Below are positions 14,599 through 23,915 of a stretch of 64,000 nucleotides of DNA, piece after piece. This stretch comes from Arthrobacter bussei. Its GTDB lineage: Bacteria > Actinomycetota > Actinomycetes > Actinomycetales > Micrococcaceae. The stretch's first letter is position 1. Each line of letters starts with the position of its first letter. The position numbers and the translations under genes are program-made. The stretch covers positions 236,401 to 300,400 of the forward strand of contig NZ_VJXX01000004.1 in assembly GCF_009377195.2 (NCBI RefSeq), in the 5' to 3' direction. Below the pieces are notes generated by a model that was not told the origin of the DNA, did not search any database, and worked only from the letters and a program-made list of their open reading frames with translations.

Positions 14599-16650
14599 GT
14601 GGACAACAGGGAGGCGCGGCAGGTGGCCGTCATCGGCGGCGGGCCCCGCGGCACGTCGGTGGTGGAGCGGCTCGTCGCGGGTCACCGGCATCGAGGTGAA
14701 GCTGCTCCGGACCTCGTCATCCACGTCGTCGAGCCCCACGAACCGGGGCCCGGCCACATCTGGCGCACGGACCAGTCCCGGCTGTTCCTCATGAACACCC
14801 CCTGCCTGTACCCGACCGTGGTGCCCGTCGGCGATGCCGCGGACCGGATGGCGGCGCCGCCCGTGGCACTGTCCTTCGATGCGTGGCGCAGGCGCGTCGT
14901 GGACGGGCTGATCGGTGGCCTGACCGTCGACGATCGCACGGAGTGCACGACGCTCACCTCCAGCGGCTTCCCCAGCCGGGCCCTTTACGGCCGGTACCTC
15001 ACCTGGGTGTTCGGCGAGGTGGTGCGCCTCGCGCCTTCCGGAGTCTCGATCGTCCATCACCGCAAGGAGGCGGTCAGCCTCGACCGGGCAGACCGGGCAG
15101 ACCGTGCAGACCGTGCAGACCGGGCAGACCGGGCAGACCGTGCAGCCGGGCAGGGGTGGGACATCGGGCTCGACGACGGCCAGGTCCTCCGGGCCGACGA
15201 CGTGGTGCTCGCCGTCGGGCATCTCCCAGCGACCCTGACACCCGAGCAGGAGAAGCTCCAGGACGCGGCAGCCAGGCACGGTCTCCAGTACTGGCCGCCC
15301 GCCGTACCCGCAGACGTGGCGTGGAACCGGCTGCCCGCCGGCAAGACCGTCCTGATCCGGGGCCTGGGGCTCAACTTCTTCGACGCCATGATCCAGGTGA
15401 CGGAGGGCAGGGGCGGCCGTTTCTCGAGCGCCGGGGACGGCCGGCTCGAGTACACGCCGTCCGGCAAGGAACCGCGCCTCGTGGCCGCCTCCCGCCGGGG
15501 CGTGCCCTACCGGGCCAAGGCGTCCCTCGAGTCCTACATCCCTCGGAGCGTCCGGCTGAGGTTCTGCACCGTGGAACGCGTCCTGGCCTTCCGCCGGTCG
15601 GGTATCCAGCCGGGCTTCGATCACGATCTCTGGCCCCTGCTGCATCGCGACACCCTCTGGGCGTACTACTCGACACTCTGCCGCACGGAACCGCACTGCC
15701 TGACGAGTACGCCCGACGTGCTGCTCGGCGAGCTCGACGCGGCGCTGAATCTCGAGGGCCCGGCGTGGGAGGCCGCGGCTGCGGCGGCGATCGGCGCGCT
15801 CGTTCCGGCGGACCGACGCATCGACGTCGAGAGCCTCGCGCATCCCTTCGCGGGACGCCGGTTCGACGACGGCGAGGAATTCTCCGCGGCGGTCCTGGCG
15901 TACCTCGACGAGGATGCTGCGGGCTCGGCCAGGGGCGAGGACGATCCCCTCAAGATGGCGATCGGTGCCATGAACGCGGGCCGGTCGGTGATCAAGGAGG
16001 TCGTGGCCGACGGCGGGATCTCCGGTGCGTCGTGGAATGCGGAGCTGCGCGGCTGGTTCGAGCCCCTCGTGGAGGGGCTGGCGAGCGGGCCACCGCCGCT
16101 GCGGATCGCGCAGCTTGCGGCGCTGGTGCGTGCGGGGATCGTCCGCTTCGTGGGGCCGAACCCGGCTTTCGGCTTCGACCCGGACGAAGGGCTGTTCCGT
16201 GCGGCCTCGCCCTGGGTGAGGAGGGAGGCGTTCACCGCCCGCTACCTCGTCGAGGCGATGATGCCGGCGAACCGCGTGTCCACGAGTCTCTCCCCGCTGA
16301 TGCGGGACCTCCTTGCGAAGGGCACCGTGCGTCCACGCACCTTCATGGCGGAGGACGGCGTCCCGGTGACCTCCGCCGGACTCGATGTCACCGCACCGCC
16401 CTACCGGGCCGTGGACAACACGGGACGGGAGCAGGGATCCCTGTTCGTGATCGGGCTGCAGCTGGCATCGGTCCAATGGGGTACGGCCATCGCGGCCGAG
16501 GCCGGAGCCCCGCTCGGAGCGGGAGCCAGGACGCTCCTGGATGCCGATGCGATCGCCGCTGCCATCACTTCTGCTGCCACTTCTGCTGCCACTTCTGCTG
16601 CCACTGCCGCGGCAGTCCATACCTCGAGCAGGGCATCCACCTCCTCCTGA
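14599..16650 (+). CDS. FAD/NAD(P)-binding protein (NAD_binding_9-like) with in-frame repeats
   Basis: The 683-residue protein begins with a Rossmann dinucleotide motif VAVIGGGPRGTSVVERL (residues 9-25), then a WRTDQSRLFLMNTP segment typical of the FAD-NAD(P)-binding family (Pfam NAD_binding_9), and VVLAVGH before the middle domain. These proteins are poorly characterised; some relatives act in lysine or ornithine N-hydroxylation-like redox chemistry, but no substrate can be named. Two tandem repeats lie inside: seven copies of Ala-Asp-Arg around residues 162-182 and Thr-Ser-Ala-Ala repeats near the C-terminus. Both keep the frame. The GTG start has GATACT 8 bases upstream. A hairpin terminator follows. 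Confidence 0.78.
   Translation: MDNREARQVAVIGGGPRGTSVVERLVAGHRHRGEAAPDLVIHVVEPHEPGPGHIWRTDQSRLFLMNTPCLYPTVVPVGDAADRMAAPPVALSFDAWRRRVVDGLIGGLTVDDRTECTTLTSSGFPSRALYGRYLTWVFGEVVRLAPSGVSIVHHRKEAVSLDRADRADRADRADRADRADRAAGQGWDIGLDDGQVLRADDVVLAVGHLPATLTPEQEKLQDAAARHGLQYWPPAVPADVAWNRLPAGKTVLIRGLGLNFFDAMIQVTEGRGGRFSSAGDGRLEYTPSGKEPRLVAASRRGVPYRAKASLESYIPRSVRLRFCTVERVLAFRRSGIQPGFDHDLWPLLHRDTLWAYYSTLCRTEPHCLTSTPDVLLGELDAALNLEGPAWEAAAAAAIGALVPADRRIDVESLAHPFAGRRFDDGEEFSAAVLAYLDEDAAGSARGEDDPLKMAIGAMNAGRSVIKEVVADGGISGASWNAELRGWFEPLVEGLASGPPPLRIAQLAALVRAGIVRFVGPNPAFGFDPDEGLFRAASPWVRREAFTARYLVEAMMPANRVSTSLSPLMRDLLAKGTVRPRTFMAEDGVPVTSAGLDVTAPPYRAVDNTGREQGSLFVIGLQLASVQWGTAIAAEAGAPLGAGARTLLDADAIAAAITSAATSAATSAATAAAVHTSSRASTSS
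15082..15144 (+). repeat. Coding minisatellite, seven 9-base units
   Basis: The unit is GACCGGGCA or GACCGTGCA, repeated seven times and encoding Asp-Arg-Ala. Units alternate in pairs between the G and T variant, suggesting stepwise duplication. Changes in copy number would preserve the reading frame of the FAD-binding protein. Confidence 0.9.
16567..16602 (+). repeat. Coding repeat, three perfect 12-base units
   Basis: ACTTCTGCTGCC is repeated three times, encoding Thr-Ser-Ala-Ala, followed by a degenerate fourth copy. It forms a low-complexity C-terminal tail of the FAD-binding protein. Confidence 0.88.
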
Positions 16651-16722
16651 GCCGAGCCCACCACCTGACCAGCGGAGCTGCGACGGGCCGGACCCCGGTT
16701 CAGTGTTTCCCGTGACACAGGG

Positions 16723-16755
16723 GAGGGACCCCCACCGTGGCGGTGGAGGTCCCTC
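16723..16755 (+). terminator. Hairpin terminator between convergent genes
   Basis: Stems 16723-16730/16748-16755 (8 bp) and 16732-16737/16741-16746 (6 bp), separated by one C-A mismatch, form a strong hairpin with a TGG loop. It lies between the convergent FAD-binding protein and nuclease genes and may serve both. Confidence 0.65.
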
Positions 16756-16792
16756 TCATCCTTCGGCACGACCGGAGTCGCGGTTGAGCGTG

Positions 16793-19700
16793 TCAGGCGG
16801 GCTTGCCCGGCTTCTCCGGCTTGATCGGCTTGCCCGGCTTGACGGGCTTTTCCGGCTTCTCGGGCTTACCGGGCTTCTCCGGCTTGCCGGGCTTCTCGGG
16901 CTTGCCCGGCTTGACGGGGACCTCGGGCTCGGCGACAGCTTCCACCGTCACCGGCAGGGTGACGGTCGTACCGCTCGGTGCTGCGGTCAGGATGATGCGG
17001 CCCTGGCCGCCGGCCGCCGCCGGGATGGTCAGGTCGACCGTGGCGCTCCCTCCGGTGACAGGGAAGGTGCCGAGCTCGGTGCTCGTCCCGTCCGCTGCCA
17101 CGTAGCTCGCAGCGAGCGTGGTGTTGATCGGGCTGCCCAGCGAGGTGAGGTCCAGCTTCGAGACGGCGAAGGAGACGGCTGTGCCGGCCTTCACCGTGGT
17201 CGGAGCTCCCTGGACCTGGACGCTGCGGCGATCGAATGATGGCGACAGCGGACTGTTGGCACGGATGTAGTCGATCCAGGCATCGCGGTCCACCAGGCCC
17301 GACTCACGCGTGTCGGCTCCCTCGCGGAAGGCGGTGAAGTTGTCGCCGCCCTGTGCAAGGAAGCTGAAGGTACCGATGCGGTAGTCCTTCGCCGGGTCGA
17401 GCGGCTGTCCGTCGACGAGGACCGAGGTGATCCGCGAGCCGCGTGCAAGAGCCGGATCGTAGGTCACGCTCACGTTGTCCGAGAGGCCGAGGGCCAGGAA
17501 GGAGCGTGAACTACCCTCCGGCTGCCACTGCTGCTCGAGGACGGCCTTGAACTCCGCGCCCGTGAGCGTGGTGGTCCAGAGGTCGTTGACGAAGGGCAGG
17601 ACCGCGTTGGCCTCTGCGAAGGTCACGACCCCGTCCGGTGCGAAGTAGAGCTCATTGCGGAGTCCGCCGGGGTTGACGACGCCGATCTGCGCTCCGCCGC
17701 GTTCGGCGGGTGAGAGGCTCGCGCGGAGTGAGTTGGCCACGAGGTTGCCCAGCGTGGACTCGGAGGTGCGGTCGTCACGCGTGGTGCCCGTGAACGCCGT
17801 CGTGATGTCCTGGGTGACCGAGCCGACCGGCTGGTTGCCGATGATCGCCGCCTGGGCGAGCGCCGCGTCGACGATGGTCTTGACCTCGGCGACCCTCGGG
17901 AAGGTACTGACGAGGGTGGCGTCGGTGTCGGTGGTGCGCGCGACGTTCCGGGCGGTGTAGGACTGCACGTCTCCCGTGGCCGTGTCCACCGTCAGGGTGA
18001 CCTGGCCGATGAACTCACCGTAGGATCCGGTCTGCAGGATGGGGCGTGTCGTGCCGGCCGCACCGGGGACCGGTGCGTCCCACGCGTACTGCTTGTGGGT
18101 GTGGCCGGTGAAGATCGCGTCCACGAGCGGTGTGGTCTCGTTCACGATGCGGGCGAAGGCGCCTCCCGCAGCGATCTCCTCCTCGATGGTCGCACCCTCG
18201 ACGACACCGTCACCGGCGCCCTCGTGGTACTCGGCGACGATGACGTCCGCGAGATCCTGCTCCTCGATCTGCGAAGCGACGCGGTTCACCGCCGCCACGG
18301 GATCGCCGAAGTCGACGTTCTCGATGCCGCCCGGGCTGACGAGGGTCGCCGTCTCCTCGGTGACGACGCCGATCACGGCGACATCGATGCCGTTGACGTC
18401 GATGATCGTGTATTCGTCGAGCGCGGGATCGGTGGTGCCCTTGGCGTAGACGTTCGCGCCGAGGTAGGGGAACTCCGCGGAGTCGCTGACGCGACCGGCG
18501 AGGTCGTCGAAGCCCTTGTCGAACTCGTGGTTGCCCATGGCCGAGGCCTCGAGGCCCAGGACGTCCAGGACGTCCAGGGTGGGCTCGTCGTCCTGCAGGG
18601 ACGAGGCGAAGAGGGAAGCGCCGATGTTGTCACCTGCGGACAGGAACGCGGTGCTGTCCTCGCCGAACTCGGCGCGGAGCTTCTCGACAGTGCCCGCGAA
18701 CCGCACCGTGTTGGCATCGATGCGGCCGTGGAAGTCGTTGATGTTCAGGAGGTTGACGTCCGTGGTCGTGTCCGCGGGGGCGAGGTCGAATCCGACGATC
18801 ACGGGATCGTGGTCGCTGGCGCGGTACGGATCCGCCACGTAGTAGTCGGTGACGTTGTTGTTGAACCGGCTGTACTCCAGCGCGACGGACTCCACCGAGT
18901 TGATGTTCCAGGTGTCCACGCCGGAGACCGTGGCATCGACGGTGGGAGAGGCCAGGATGTGGTCGAGCGAGCCGCTCAGGCCGGAGAAGACGTAGGAGTA
19001 GTTCCCGTCCTTCTCGCCCTGGTTGACGTAGCCCGCCTCGTAGAGGACCTGCATGGGGTCCTCCTGCGTGTACGAGTTGAAGTCGCCCGTGAGGAACACA
19101 CGGTCGGTCTTCGCCGTGGCCTTCACCGAGTCCGCGAAGGCCACGAGGGCGCGCGCCTGGGTGACGCGAGCCGCGTTCCAGGCGCCCTGGCCGTCACCGC
19201 TGTCGGCGTTCGCGCCCGAACTGGGTCCGGAGCCCTTCGACTTGAAGTGGTTGACGATCGCGAGGAACGTCTCGGCGTCGGAACCGCCGACGGGCTTGAA
19301 GGCCTGGGCGAGGGGCTTCCGCGCATTCGAGAACGCGACGTCGTCATCGAGGATGACGGATTCGCCGACCGGCTCCGTGACGGCCTTCTTGTAGATGAGG
19401 GCGGTCCGGATGACGTCCTCGTCCGCCAGGGCCGGGACGGCCGCAGGGGAGCGGACGTAGTCCCACGTGCCCGGCGCCTTCTCGTTCAGTGCCTCCACGA
19501 GGGTGGCCAGCGCGGCGTCGCGGTCCTTGCCGAACTTGGCGGAGTTCTCGATCTCCATGAGGGTCACGACGTCGGCGTCGAGGGCGGTGATGGCCGCGAC
19601 GATCTTCGCCTCCTGACGCTCGAAGTTCTCCTTGTCCGCCGCACCACGGGCGTCGCAGCCGCCGTTGATGGTGATCGGGTTGCCGGCGCGGTCGGTGAAG

Positions 19701-21313
19701 AAGGTGCAGCCGGCGAGGTCGTCACCGGTGGTGGGAAAGTAGTTGAGGACGTTGAAGGACGCGATCTTCACGTCACCACCGACCTCGGCCGGTGCCGTGG
19801 GGCGCTCGCCCGTGAACTGCACGGGCTGGACGCCACCGGGGTTGGCGCCGTCGAGCTCGGCGAGAGGCTGGAACTTCCAGGCGCTGTTGCGGTAGTCGAG
19901 GACCACGGGCGAGGTGAACTGCGCGGTGGAGCCCACGCGGACGGACTGCGCGGTGGTGAGGTACGGAAGCACCTTTCCGCGGTTCGCCTGCGCGAAGAAA
20001 TTCGTCGACGCGCCGTCGTCGAGCCGGATGCCGCGTGCCGCGTTGTCGGCGATGACCGCCGCGTTCTCGGGCGTACCGGGACGGGCGACATCCGTCGGCT
20101 GGAGGAGGCGCTCCGTACCGGCGGCGAGGGTGACCTCGCCGTACTGGTTGAGCGTGTAGTTGTCGGCGACCGTGAAGGTGTCGCCGGGCTGGAGGAGCAT
20201 GCCCTCGACTGCCTCACGCGCCGCCTCCGTGGCAGGCAGTGCGATGGCGGAGGCCTTGGGCTCCTCGGCCGCTTCGGTGAGCTCGGTGGTGCCGCCGGCG
20301 GCGACGGTGATCTGCGTCAGGCCCGCGAATTCACCGGCGGTACCGGTGACCTCCACGTAGTCACCCACGGCGACGGACGCGACCGTCGCGGGGGAGTAGA
20401 CGAAGACGGCGTCCGAGGCGGTCTGGTCGGCTGTCGCCGAGCTTCCCGGGGTCTGGAGGTAGAACCCGGCGAACCCGCCCGTGGGGTACGCCGCGGTGAC
20501 CTTGCCGCGTGTGGTGACGGTCTGGCCGGAGAGCGGCGTCGCGCTGCCCGTTCCCTGGATGTCCCGGATGGGCGTGACGACGCCCGGTGTCGGTGTCGGT
20601 GTCGGGGTCGGGGTCGGGGTCGGCGTCGGCGTGGGGGTCGGGCCGCCCGGGGTGGCGGCGCTGTTGGTCGGCGTGGCCTCCTGGAGGGTGAAGTCGGCGC
20701 CGTTGACATCCGTGTCGGAGGACGCGGTGCGCGCGGTGGACCTGGTGCTGCCGGAACCGGGCGTGGTGGCGACCGAGCCCTCGAAGGCGTTCGCGCTGCC
20801 GTAGCCGAGCGCGTCGACGACGCCGGGTGTCCCGACGATGCTGCCGGACGGCAGGGCGCCGACGGTGGCGGCCTGGTTCGACAGGACGATCACGCCGCCG
20901 GGTGCTCCGACGTTGAGGCCCGGGGCGGTGAGGTCTGGAGTGGGGAGTGCTGCTCCGGCCGTGCCGTTGCTGCCTCCCTGGACCAGGAAGTAGCCCTTCG
21001 CCGGGATGGTGCCCCGGAGTGCGGTGGCCGTAGGGGCGGCGGTGGACGTCGCTCCGCGGTACTGCAGCGACCAGCCGTCGAGGCTGACCGGCGCGTCGGT
21101 CGGGTTGTAGAGCTCGACGAACTTGTTGGTGAACGGCGTCCCTGCGGACCCGCCCGAGACAAAGGCCTCGTTGATGACGACGCCGTCTCCTGTGACGGAC
21201 GCGGTGGCCGGCGGTGTCTCCACCGCATTGGCCGGCAGTGCGATCATCGGCGAGGCCATGAGCCCTACCGACAGCGCCGCACCGAGCGCTCCCTTCCATG
21301 ACGAATTACCCAT
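16793..21313 (-). CDS. Secreted ExeM/NucH-type nuclease fused to 5'-nucleotidase, with lamin-tail domain and KPE repeat tail
   Basis: The 1506-residue exported protein has, in order: a signal peptide (about 1-30, ending ALPANA); a lamin-tail-like domain ([10 protein letters not shown] through FVELYNP, about 45-160); a Pro-Thr linker near 224-243; an OB-like segment; an endonuclease/exonuclease/phosphatase domain ([30 protein letters not shown], about 513-840); a metallophosphatase 5'-nucleotidase domain ([30 protein letters not shown], about 850-1080) with its C-terminal domain; an Ig-like segment; and a tail of Lys-Pro-Gly/Glu repeats. It probably digests extracellular nucleic acids and dephosphorylates the nucleotides. 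There is no LPxTG motif, so the basic Pro-rich tail may instead hold it in the wall. AAGGAG lies 12 bases before the ATG. Confidence 0.9.
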   Translation of the reverse strand: MGNSSWKGALGAALSVGLMASPMIALPANAVETPPATASVTGDGVVINEAFVSGGSAGTPFTNKFVELYNPTDAPVSLDGWSLQYRGATSTAAPTATALRGTIPAKGYFLVQGGSNGTAGAALPTPDLTAPGLNVGAPGGVIVLSNQAATVGALPSGSIVGTPGVVDALGYGSANAFEGSVATTPGSGSTRSTARTASSDTDVNGADFTLQEATPTNSAATPGGPTPTPTPTPTPTPTPTPTPGVVTPIRDIQGTGSATPLSGQTVTTRGKVTAAYPTGGFAGFYLQTPGSSATADQTASDAVFVYSPATVASVAVGDYVEVTGTAGEFAGLTQITVAAGGTTELTEAAEEPKASAIALPATEAAREAVEGMLLQPGDTFTVADNYTLNQYGEVTLAAGTERLLQPTDVARPGTPENAAVIADNAARGIRLDDGASTNFFAQANRGKVLPYLTTAQSVRVGSTAQFTSPVVLDYRNSAWKFQPLAELDGANPGGVQPVQFTGERPTAPAEVGGDVKIASFNVLNYFPTTGDDLAGCTFFTDRAGNPITINGGCDARGAADKENFERQEAKIVAAITALDADVVTLMEIENSAKFGKDRDAALATLVEALNEKAPGTWDYVRSPAAVPALADEDVIRTALIYKKAVTEPVGESVILDDDVAFSNARKPLAQAFKPVGGSDAETFLAIVNHFKSKGSGPSSGANADSGDGQGAWNAARVTQARALVAFADSVKATAKTDRVFLTGDFNSYTQEDPMQVLYEAGYVNQGEKDGNYSYVFSGLSGSLDHILASPTVDATVSGVDTWNINSVESVALEYSRFNNNVTDYYVADPYRASDHDPVIVGFDLAPADTTTDVNLLNINDFHGRIDANTVRFAGTVEKLRAEFGEDSTAFLSAGDNIGASLFASSLQDDEPTLDVLDVLGLEASAMGNHEFDKGFDDLAGRVSDSAEFPYLGANVYAKGTTDPALDEYTIIDVNGIDVAVIGVVTEETATLVSPGGIENVDFGDPVAAVNRVASQIEEQDLADVIVAEYHEGAGDGVVEGATIEEEIAAGGAFARIVNETTPLVDAIFTGHTHKQYAWDAPVPGAAGTTRPILQTGSYGEFIGQVTLTVDTATGDVQSYTARNVARTTDTDATLVSTFPRVAEVKTIVDAALAQAAIIGNQPVGSVTQDITTAFTGTTRDDRTSESTLGNLVANSLRASLSPAERGGAQIGVVNPGGLRNELYFAPDGVVTFAEANAVLPFVNDLWTTTLTGAEFKAVLEQQWQPEGSSRSFLALGLSDNVSVTYDPALARGSRITSVLVDGQPLDPAKDYRIGTFSFLAQGGDNFTAFREGADTRESGLVDRDAWIDYIRANSPLSPSFDRRSVQVQGAPTTVKAGTAVSFAVSKLDLTSLGSPINTTLAASYVAADGTSTELGTFPVTGGSATVDLTIPAAAGGQGRIILTAAPSGTTVTLPVTVEAVAEPEVPVKPGKPEKPGKPEKPGKPEKPEKPVKPGKPIKPEKPGKPA
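16796..16920 (-). repeat. Lys-Pro-Gly/Glu coding repeat at the nuclease C-terminus
   Basis: A 9-base period (roughly GGCTTGCCC / GGCTTCTCC on the + strand) encodes alternating Lys-Pro-Gly and Lys-Pro-Glu triplets. All units are multiples of three, so the array is a protein feature rather than a noncoding satellite. Confidence 0.85.
20586..20641 (-). repeat. Pro-Thr linker repeat in the nuclease gene
   Basis: Six-base units (GGTGTC, GGGGTC, GGCGTC on the + strand) encode about ten Pro-Thr pairs. Such linkers separate domains in secreted actinobacterial enzymes and are often flexible or glycosylated. Confidence 0.85.
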
Positions 21314-21405
21314 TCGTTCGTACTCTCCTTGACGATGGCCATGACGGCCGCGAGTGAAGCCCGCCGACCCGCTGGAGGGGTGGGCGCGTTGGCATGTGCA
21401 CCATA

Positions 21406-21421
21406 TGTGACGCAGGTGACA
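21406..21421. promoter_or_regulatory. Possible CRP/GlxR-type site upstream of the secreted nuclease
   Basis: On the minus strand the 16-mer reads TGTCACCTGCGTCACA, matching TGTGA-N6-TCACA at 9 of 10 defined bases. It lies about 95 bases upstream of the nuclease ATG, where a promoter would be. One such match could be chance. Confidence 0.3.
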
Positions 21422-21476
21422 TTCCTATCCCCGGGAGAAGCCAACCAGAACATCGTTAACAACGGGTTACCAAAAA

Positions 21477-21509
21477 GCCAGTGGCCCCGGAAGAACGGGT
21501 GCCACTGGC
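21477..21509 (-). terminator. Intrinsic terminator of the septum-formation lipoprotein gene
   Basis: A perfect 9-bp stem (21477-21485 with 21501-21509) lies 24 bases after the lipoprotein stop and is followed on the minus strand by TTTTTGG. It is one of the clearest intrinsic terminators in the window. Confidence 0.85.
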
Positions 21510-21532
21510 GGTGATCCGTGGACGAATAGGGC

Positions 21533-22063
21533 CTATCGGCCGGCGTTCTCGAGCGAACCGGTCACAGGGGTCTCTCCGGCTTCGGCGACGAAGCAGAGGA
21601 TCTCGCGATCCTCCGCGGTATTCCAGCTGTCCTCGACGGGGTAGAAGTAGAGCAGCTCGAGCACGGAAGCGTCGTACTCCACGCCCACGAATGCCGTGAA
21701 CTCGCCGGCGCAGAACTCGCCGGCCGCGGTGTTCGCGGCGGCCTCGCCGGGGTAGTCGCCGTCGGGCATGGTACTGCTCGCGAAGGTCTCGAACGTGTGC
21801 GGCTCCGCGCAGGGCAGGACGGTGATGTCGGAGACGTCGGTCAGGCCCGGGTCGTCGATGCAGTCGCCCACGGCGATGGAGAACGCGTCCGTCTCGGCCT
21901 CGGCGGTGACCGCGCCCTGGGCGTCCCGCTCCGGCCCCGGGGTCGGGAGGAGGCTGCACCCTGTGGACGCCATCAGGGCCAGGAGCGCGACGCCGACAAC
22001 CCCACGCCTGCCGGCCCCGACACTCCGGCGCACGTCCGTTCCCCTGATGTTCCCAGTACGCAT
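21533..22063 (-). CDS. Lipoprotein of the septum formation family
   Basis: The 176-residue protein has an arginine-rich N-terminus, a hydrophobic stretch VVGVALLALMAS and a lipobox ending at Cys36 (ASTGC), so it should be exported and lipid-anchored. The mature part contains AVGDCIDDPG, LPCAEPHTFETFA and GEFCAGEFTAFVG, the paired cysteines and Pro-His motif of the actinobacterial septum-formation domain. That domain name comes from a single early annotation and its biochemical role is unclear. The start is uncertain: ATG at 22063 or GTG at 22033, which has an AGGGGA ribosome binding site and gives a more typical lipoprotein n-region. A T-rich terminator follows. Confidence 0.75.
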   Translation of the reverse strand: MRTGNIRGTDVRRSVGAGRRGVVGVALLALMASTGCSLLPTPGPERDAQGAVTAEAETDAFSIAVGDCIDDPGLTDVSDITVLPCAEPHTFETFASSTMPDGDYPGEAAANTAAGEFCAGEFTAFVGVEYDASVLELLYFYPVEDSWNTAEDREILCFVAEAGETPVTGSLENAGR

Positions 22064-22193
22064 CGAGACCCCGTCGTCAGCCGCGTCCACCGCGGCACGG
22101 CTGTTGCTCCTCGGGACAGTACAGGACCGCGACGGACCGCACCACGGTCCGGGCGGACCGCCGGACGCGGGCCCGGCACGTCGACCACGAGAA

Positions 22194-22222
22194 GAGGAGG
22201 CCCCGCGCTGCGGAGCCTCCTC
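22194..22222 (-). terminator. Hairpin after tRNA-Ser(UGA)
   Basis: Perfect 8-bp outer arms (22194-22201 with 22215-22222) lie 5 bases after the tRNA 3' end on the minus strand, followed by TTCTCG. It is a plausible terminator with a weak T-tail. Confidence 0.55.
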
Positions 22223-22227
22223 GGGAG

Positions 22228-22315
22228 CGGAAGGTAAGGGATTCGAACCCTTGAGACGGGGTGACCGCCCACTGGTTTTCAAGACCAGCTCCTTCGGCCG
22301 CTCGGACAACCTTCC
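22228..22315 (-). tRNA. tRNA-Ser(UGA)
   Basis: The 88-base class II tRNA has acceptor GGAAGGT/ACCTTCC, discriminator G, anticodon stem-loop CTGGTCTTGAAAACCAG with anticodon TGA, a long variable arm and T-arm GGTTCGAATCC. CCA is not encoded. It reads UCA and related serine codons. Confidence 0.95.
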
Positions 22316-22378
22316 CGCCGATAGTGTTTCACGAAAGGGCGTGGGACGCCCAACCATCGAGGGACGGGAGAGGCGACC

Positions 22379-23353
22379 ATGCGCGCAGTGGTGATCGAGG
22401 GTGCCGGAGGGCCGGAGGTGCTGTCCGTGCAGGAGGTCCGGGATCCGGTGGCGGGCGACGGCGAGGTGCTGATCGACGTCGTCGCCGCCGGGCTCAACCG
22501 GGCCGACGTCCAGCAGCGGCGTGGGCTCTACCCGCCACCGGCCGGCGCGTCCACCGTGCCCGGCCTCGAGGTGTCCGGGCGTATCGCCGAGCCGGGAAGC
22601 TCGGATTTCGCGCAGGGGGAGGCCGTCGTCGCGCTCCTCGCGGGCGGGGGCTACGCCGAACGGGTGGCGGTGCCCGCCGGTCAGGTGGTGTGCGCGCCGG
22701 AGGGGGTGGACCTCACCCACGCCGCCGGCCTGCCCGAGACCGCGGCGACCGTGTGGTCGAACCTCGTGCTGCAGGCCGGCCTGCGCAGGGGCGAGCGCGT
22801 CCTCATCCACGGCGCGTCCGGAGGGATCGGGGTCATGGCCATCCAGGTCGTCCTGGCCCTCGGCGCCGTGCCCCACGTGACGGCCGGATCGCCGGCCAAG
22901 CTCGCCGTCGCCCGGTCCCTCGGGGTGCGGACCCTCATCGATTACCGGAGGCAGGACTTCGTGGCGGAGGTCCTCGCCTCGACGGACGGCCGGGGCGTCG
23001 ACGTGATCCTCGACGTCGTCGGGGCGAAGTACCTGTCGCGCAATCTCGACGCGCTGGCCACGGGCGGACGGCTGGTGGTCATCGGACTGCAGGGCGGCTC
23101 GCATGCCGAGCTGGACCTCGGCATGCTCATGGGCAAGCGCGCGAGTGTCGCGGGGACCACCCTGCGGGCCCGGCCGGCGGAGGAGAAGGCCGCGATCATG
23201 GCCGCCGTCGAGGAGAACGTCTGGCCGCTGGTCGCCGCGGGTGCGGTCAAGCCGTTCGTCGACCGGACCTTCCCGCTCGCCGAGGTGGCGGAGGCCCACG
23301 CCTACTTCGACTCGGGCGAGCACACGGGGAAGGTCCTCCTGACGCTCGGGTAG
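22379..23353 (+). CDS. NAD(P)H:quinone oxidoreductase, zinc-independent MDR family
   Basis: The 324-residue medium-chain dehydrogenase/reductase belongs to the quinone oxidoreductase branch: it lacks the structural-zinc cysteine cluster. The substrate-side motif AAGLNRADVQQRRGLYPPP and the NADPH-binding HGASGGIGVMAIQVVLALG are clear, and the C-terminus AEVAEAHAYFDSGEHTGKVLL is canonical. Such enzymes reduce quinones or alpha,beta-unsaturated carbonyls with NADPH in the cytoplasm; the true substrate is unknown. The ATG follows GGGAGAGGCGACC, a good ribosome binding site. It starts 63 bases from the tRNA-Ser and is followed by a small acidic protein gene. Confidence 0.9.
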   Translation: MRAVVIEGAGGPEVLSVQEVRDPVAGDGEVLIDVVAAGLNRADVQQRRGLYPPPAGASTVPGLEVSGRIAEPGSSDFAQGEAVVALLAGGGYAERVAVPAGQVVCAPEGVDLTHAAGLPETAATVWSNLVLQAGLRRGERVLIHGASGGIGVMAIQVVLALGAVPHVTAGSPAKLAVARSLGVRTLIDYRRQDFVAEVLASTDGRGVDVILDVVGAKYLSRNLDALATGGRLVVIGLQGGSHAELDLGMLMGKRASVAGTTLRARPAEEKAAIMAAVEENVWPLVAAGAVKPFVDRTFPLAEVAEAHAYFDSGEHTGKVLLTLG

Positions 23354-23474
23354 GAGCTGGGCAGGCGCCGGTGGCGCGCACGGTGTGGATCCGCGCAGCG
23401 CGATCATCAGTATGCTTCCGATCCGGGCGGCGCTGTGCGAGGCTGGATCGACGACCGACGGAAGGAGCACTGCC

Positions 23475-23705
23475 ATGGGTACGAGCGATGACGGGCACGA
23501 CGGGCACGAGGGTGGACTGGAGCAGGCGGCCGACAGCTTCGCCGAGAACCTCGGCGACCAGGTGCCCGACGGCGTCGACAACGGGCCCACCGATGACGCG
23601 GACGAGCCGGCGGACGGGCGCACAAGGACGCACTCGAGCATCAGCGAGGGCCTGAACGCGAACGACGACGACGAGCCTCCTGCCGTGCGGGACGACGCGC
23701 GCTGA
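23475..23705 (+). CDS. Small acidic hypothetical protein
   Basis: This 76-residue, very acidic protein is rich in Asp, Gly and Glu, with no cysteine, no signal peptide and no membrane segment. It contains LEQAADSFAENLGDQVPDG and later HSSISEGLNANDDDEPPAV. I do not recognise a family. The ATG is preceded by GAAGGAG at good spacing, and the composition differs from a random high-G+C frame, so I think it is real. It may be an intrinsically disordered, stress-related protein, but that is speculation. Confidence 0.6.
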   Translation: MGTSDDGHDGHEGGLEQAADSFAENLGDQVPDGVDNGPTDDADEPADGRTRTHSSISEGLNANDDDEPPAVRDDAR

Positions 23706-23844
23706 TTCGGCCCTGACCCGAGGCGGCCGCCCCTGGCTCCCGTCAATGGACGGACGCGAAGGAGCGGCCGGCCTCCGGCGGACCGTCGCCCGGCCGTTCA
23801 GCGCACACCCGCGCGCGTTCGGCGCTCGCCGCCCGACGGCGGGC

Positions 23845-23873
23845 TTGCCATGTGACGCACGCCTCACTACGTT
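23845..23873 (+). promoter_or_regulatory. Candidate sigma-70-type promoter of cstA
   Basis: TTGCCA (23845-23850) and TACGTT (23868-23873) are separated by 17 bases, placing the transcript start about 36 bases before the ATG. The spacer holds an inverted GTGA-N8-TCAC, one helical face too wide for CRP but possibly an operator. Confidence 0.5.
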
Positions 23874-23915
23874 GCTACCTTCGTGTGCACCACACTCTCG
23901 CACTCGAGGAGCATC

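Noticed and set aside
15082..16920. CRISPR-like arrays
   Set aside because: The repeats are contiguous 9- and 12-base units in coding phase without spacers, and no cas genes are present.
18095..21301. A 1068-codon open frame on the + strand opposite the secreted nuclease gene
   Set aside because: It is a mirror of a long high-G+C gene: valine/aspartate/arginine-rich, no domain, no ribosome binding site. The minus-strand product has a signal peptide and clear catalytic motifs.
23852..23867. A CRP-type site in the cstA promoter
   Set aside because: The half sites GTGA and TCAC are separated by 8 bases instead of 6, so it does not fit the CRP/GlxR consensus. It is kept only as a generic inverted repeat.
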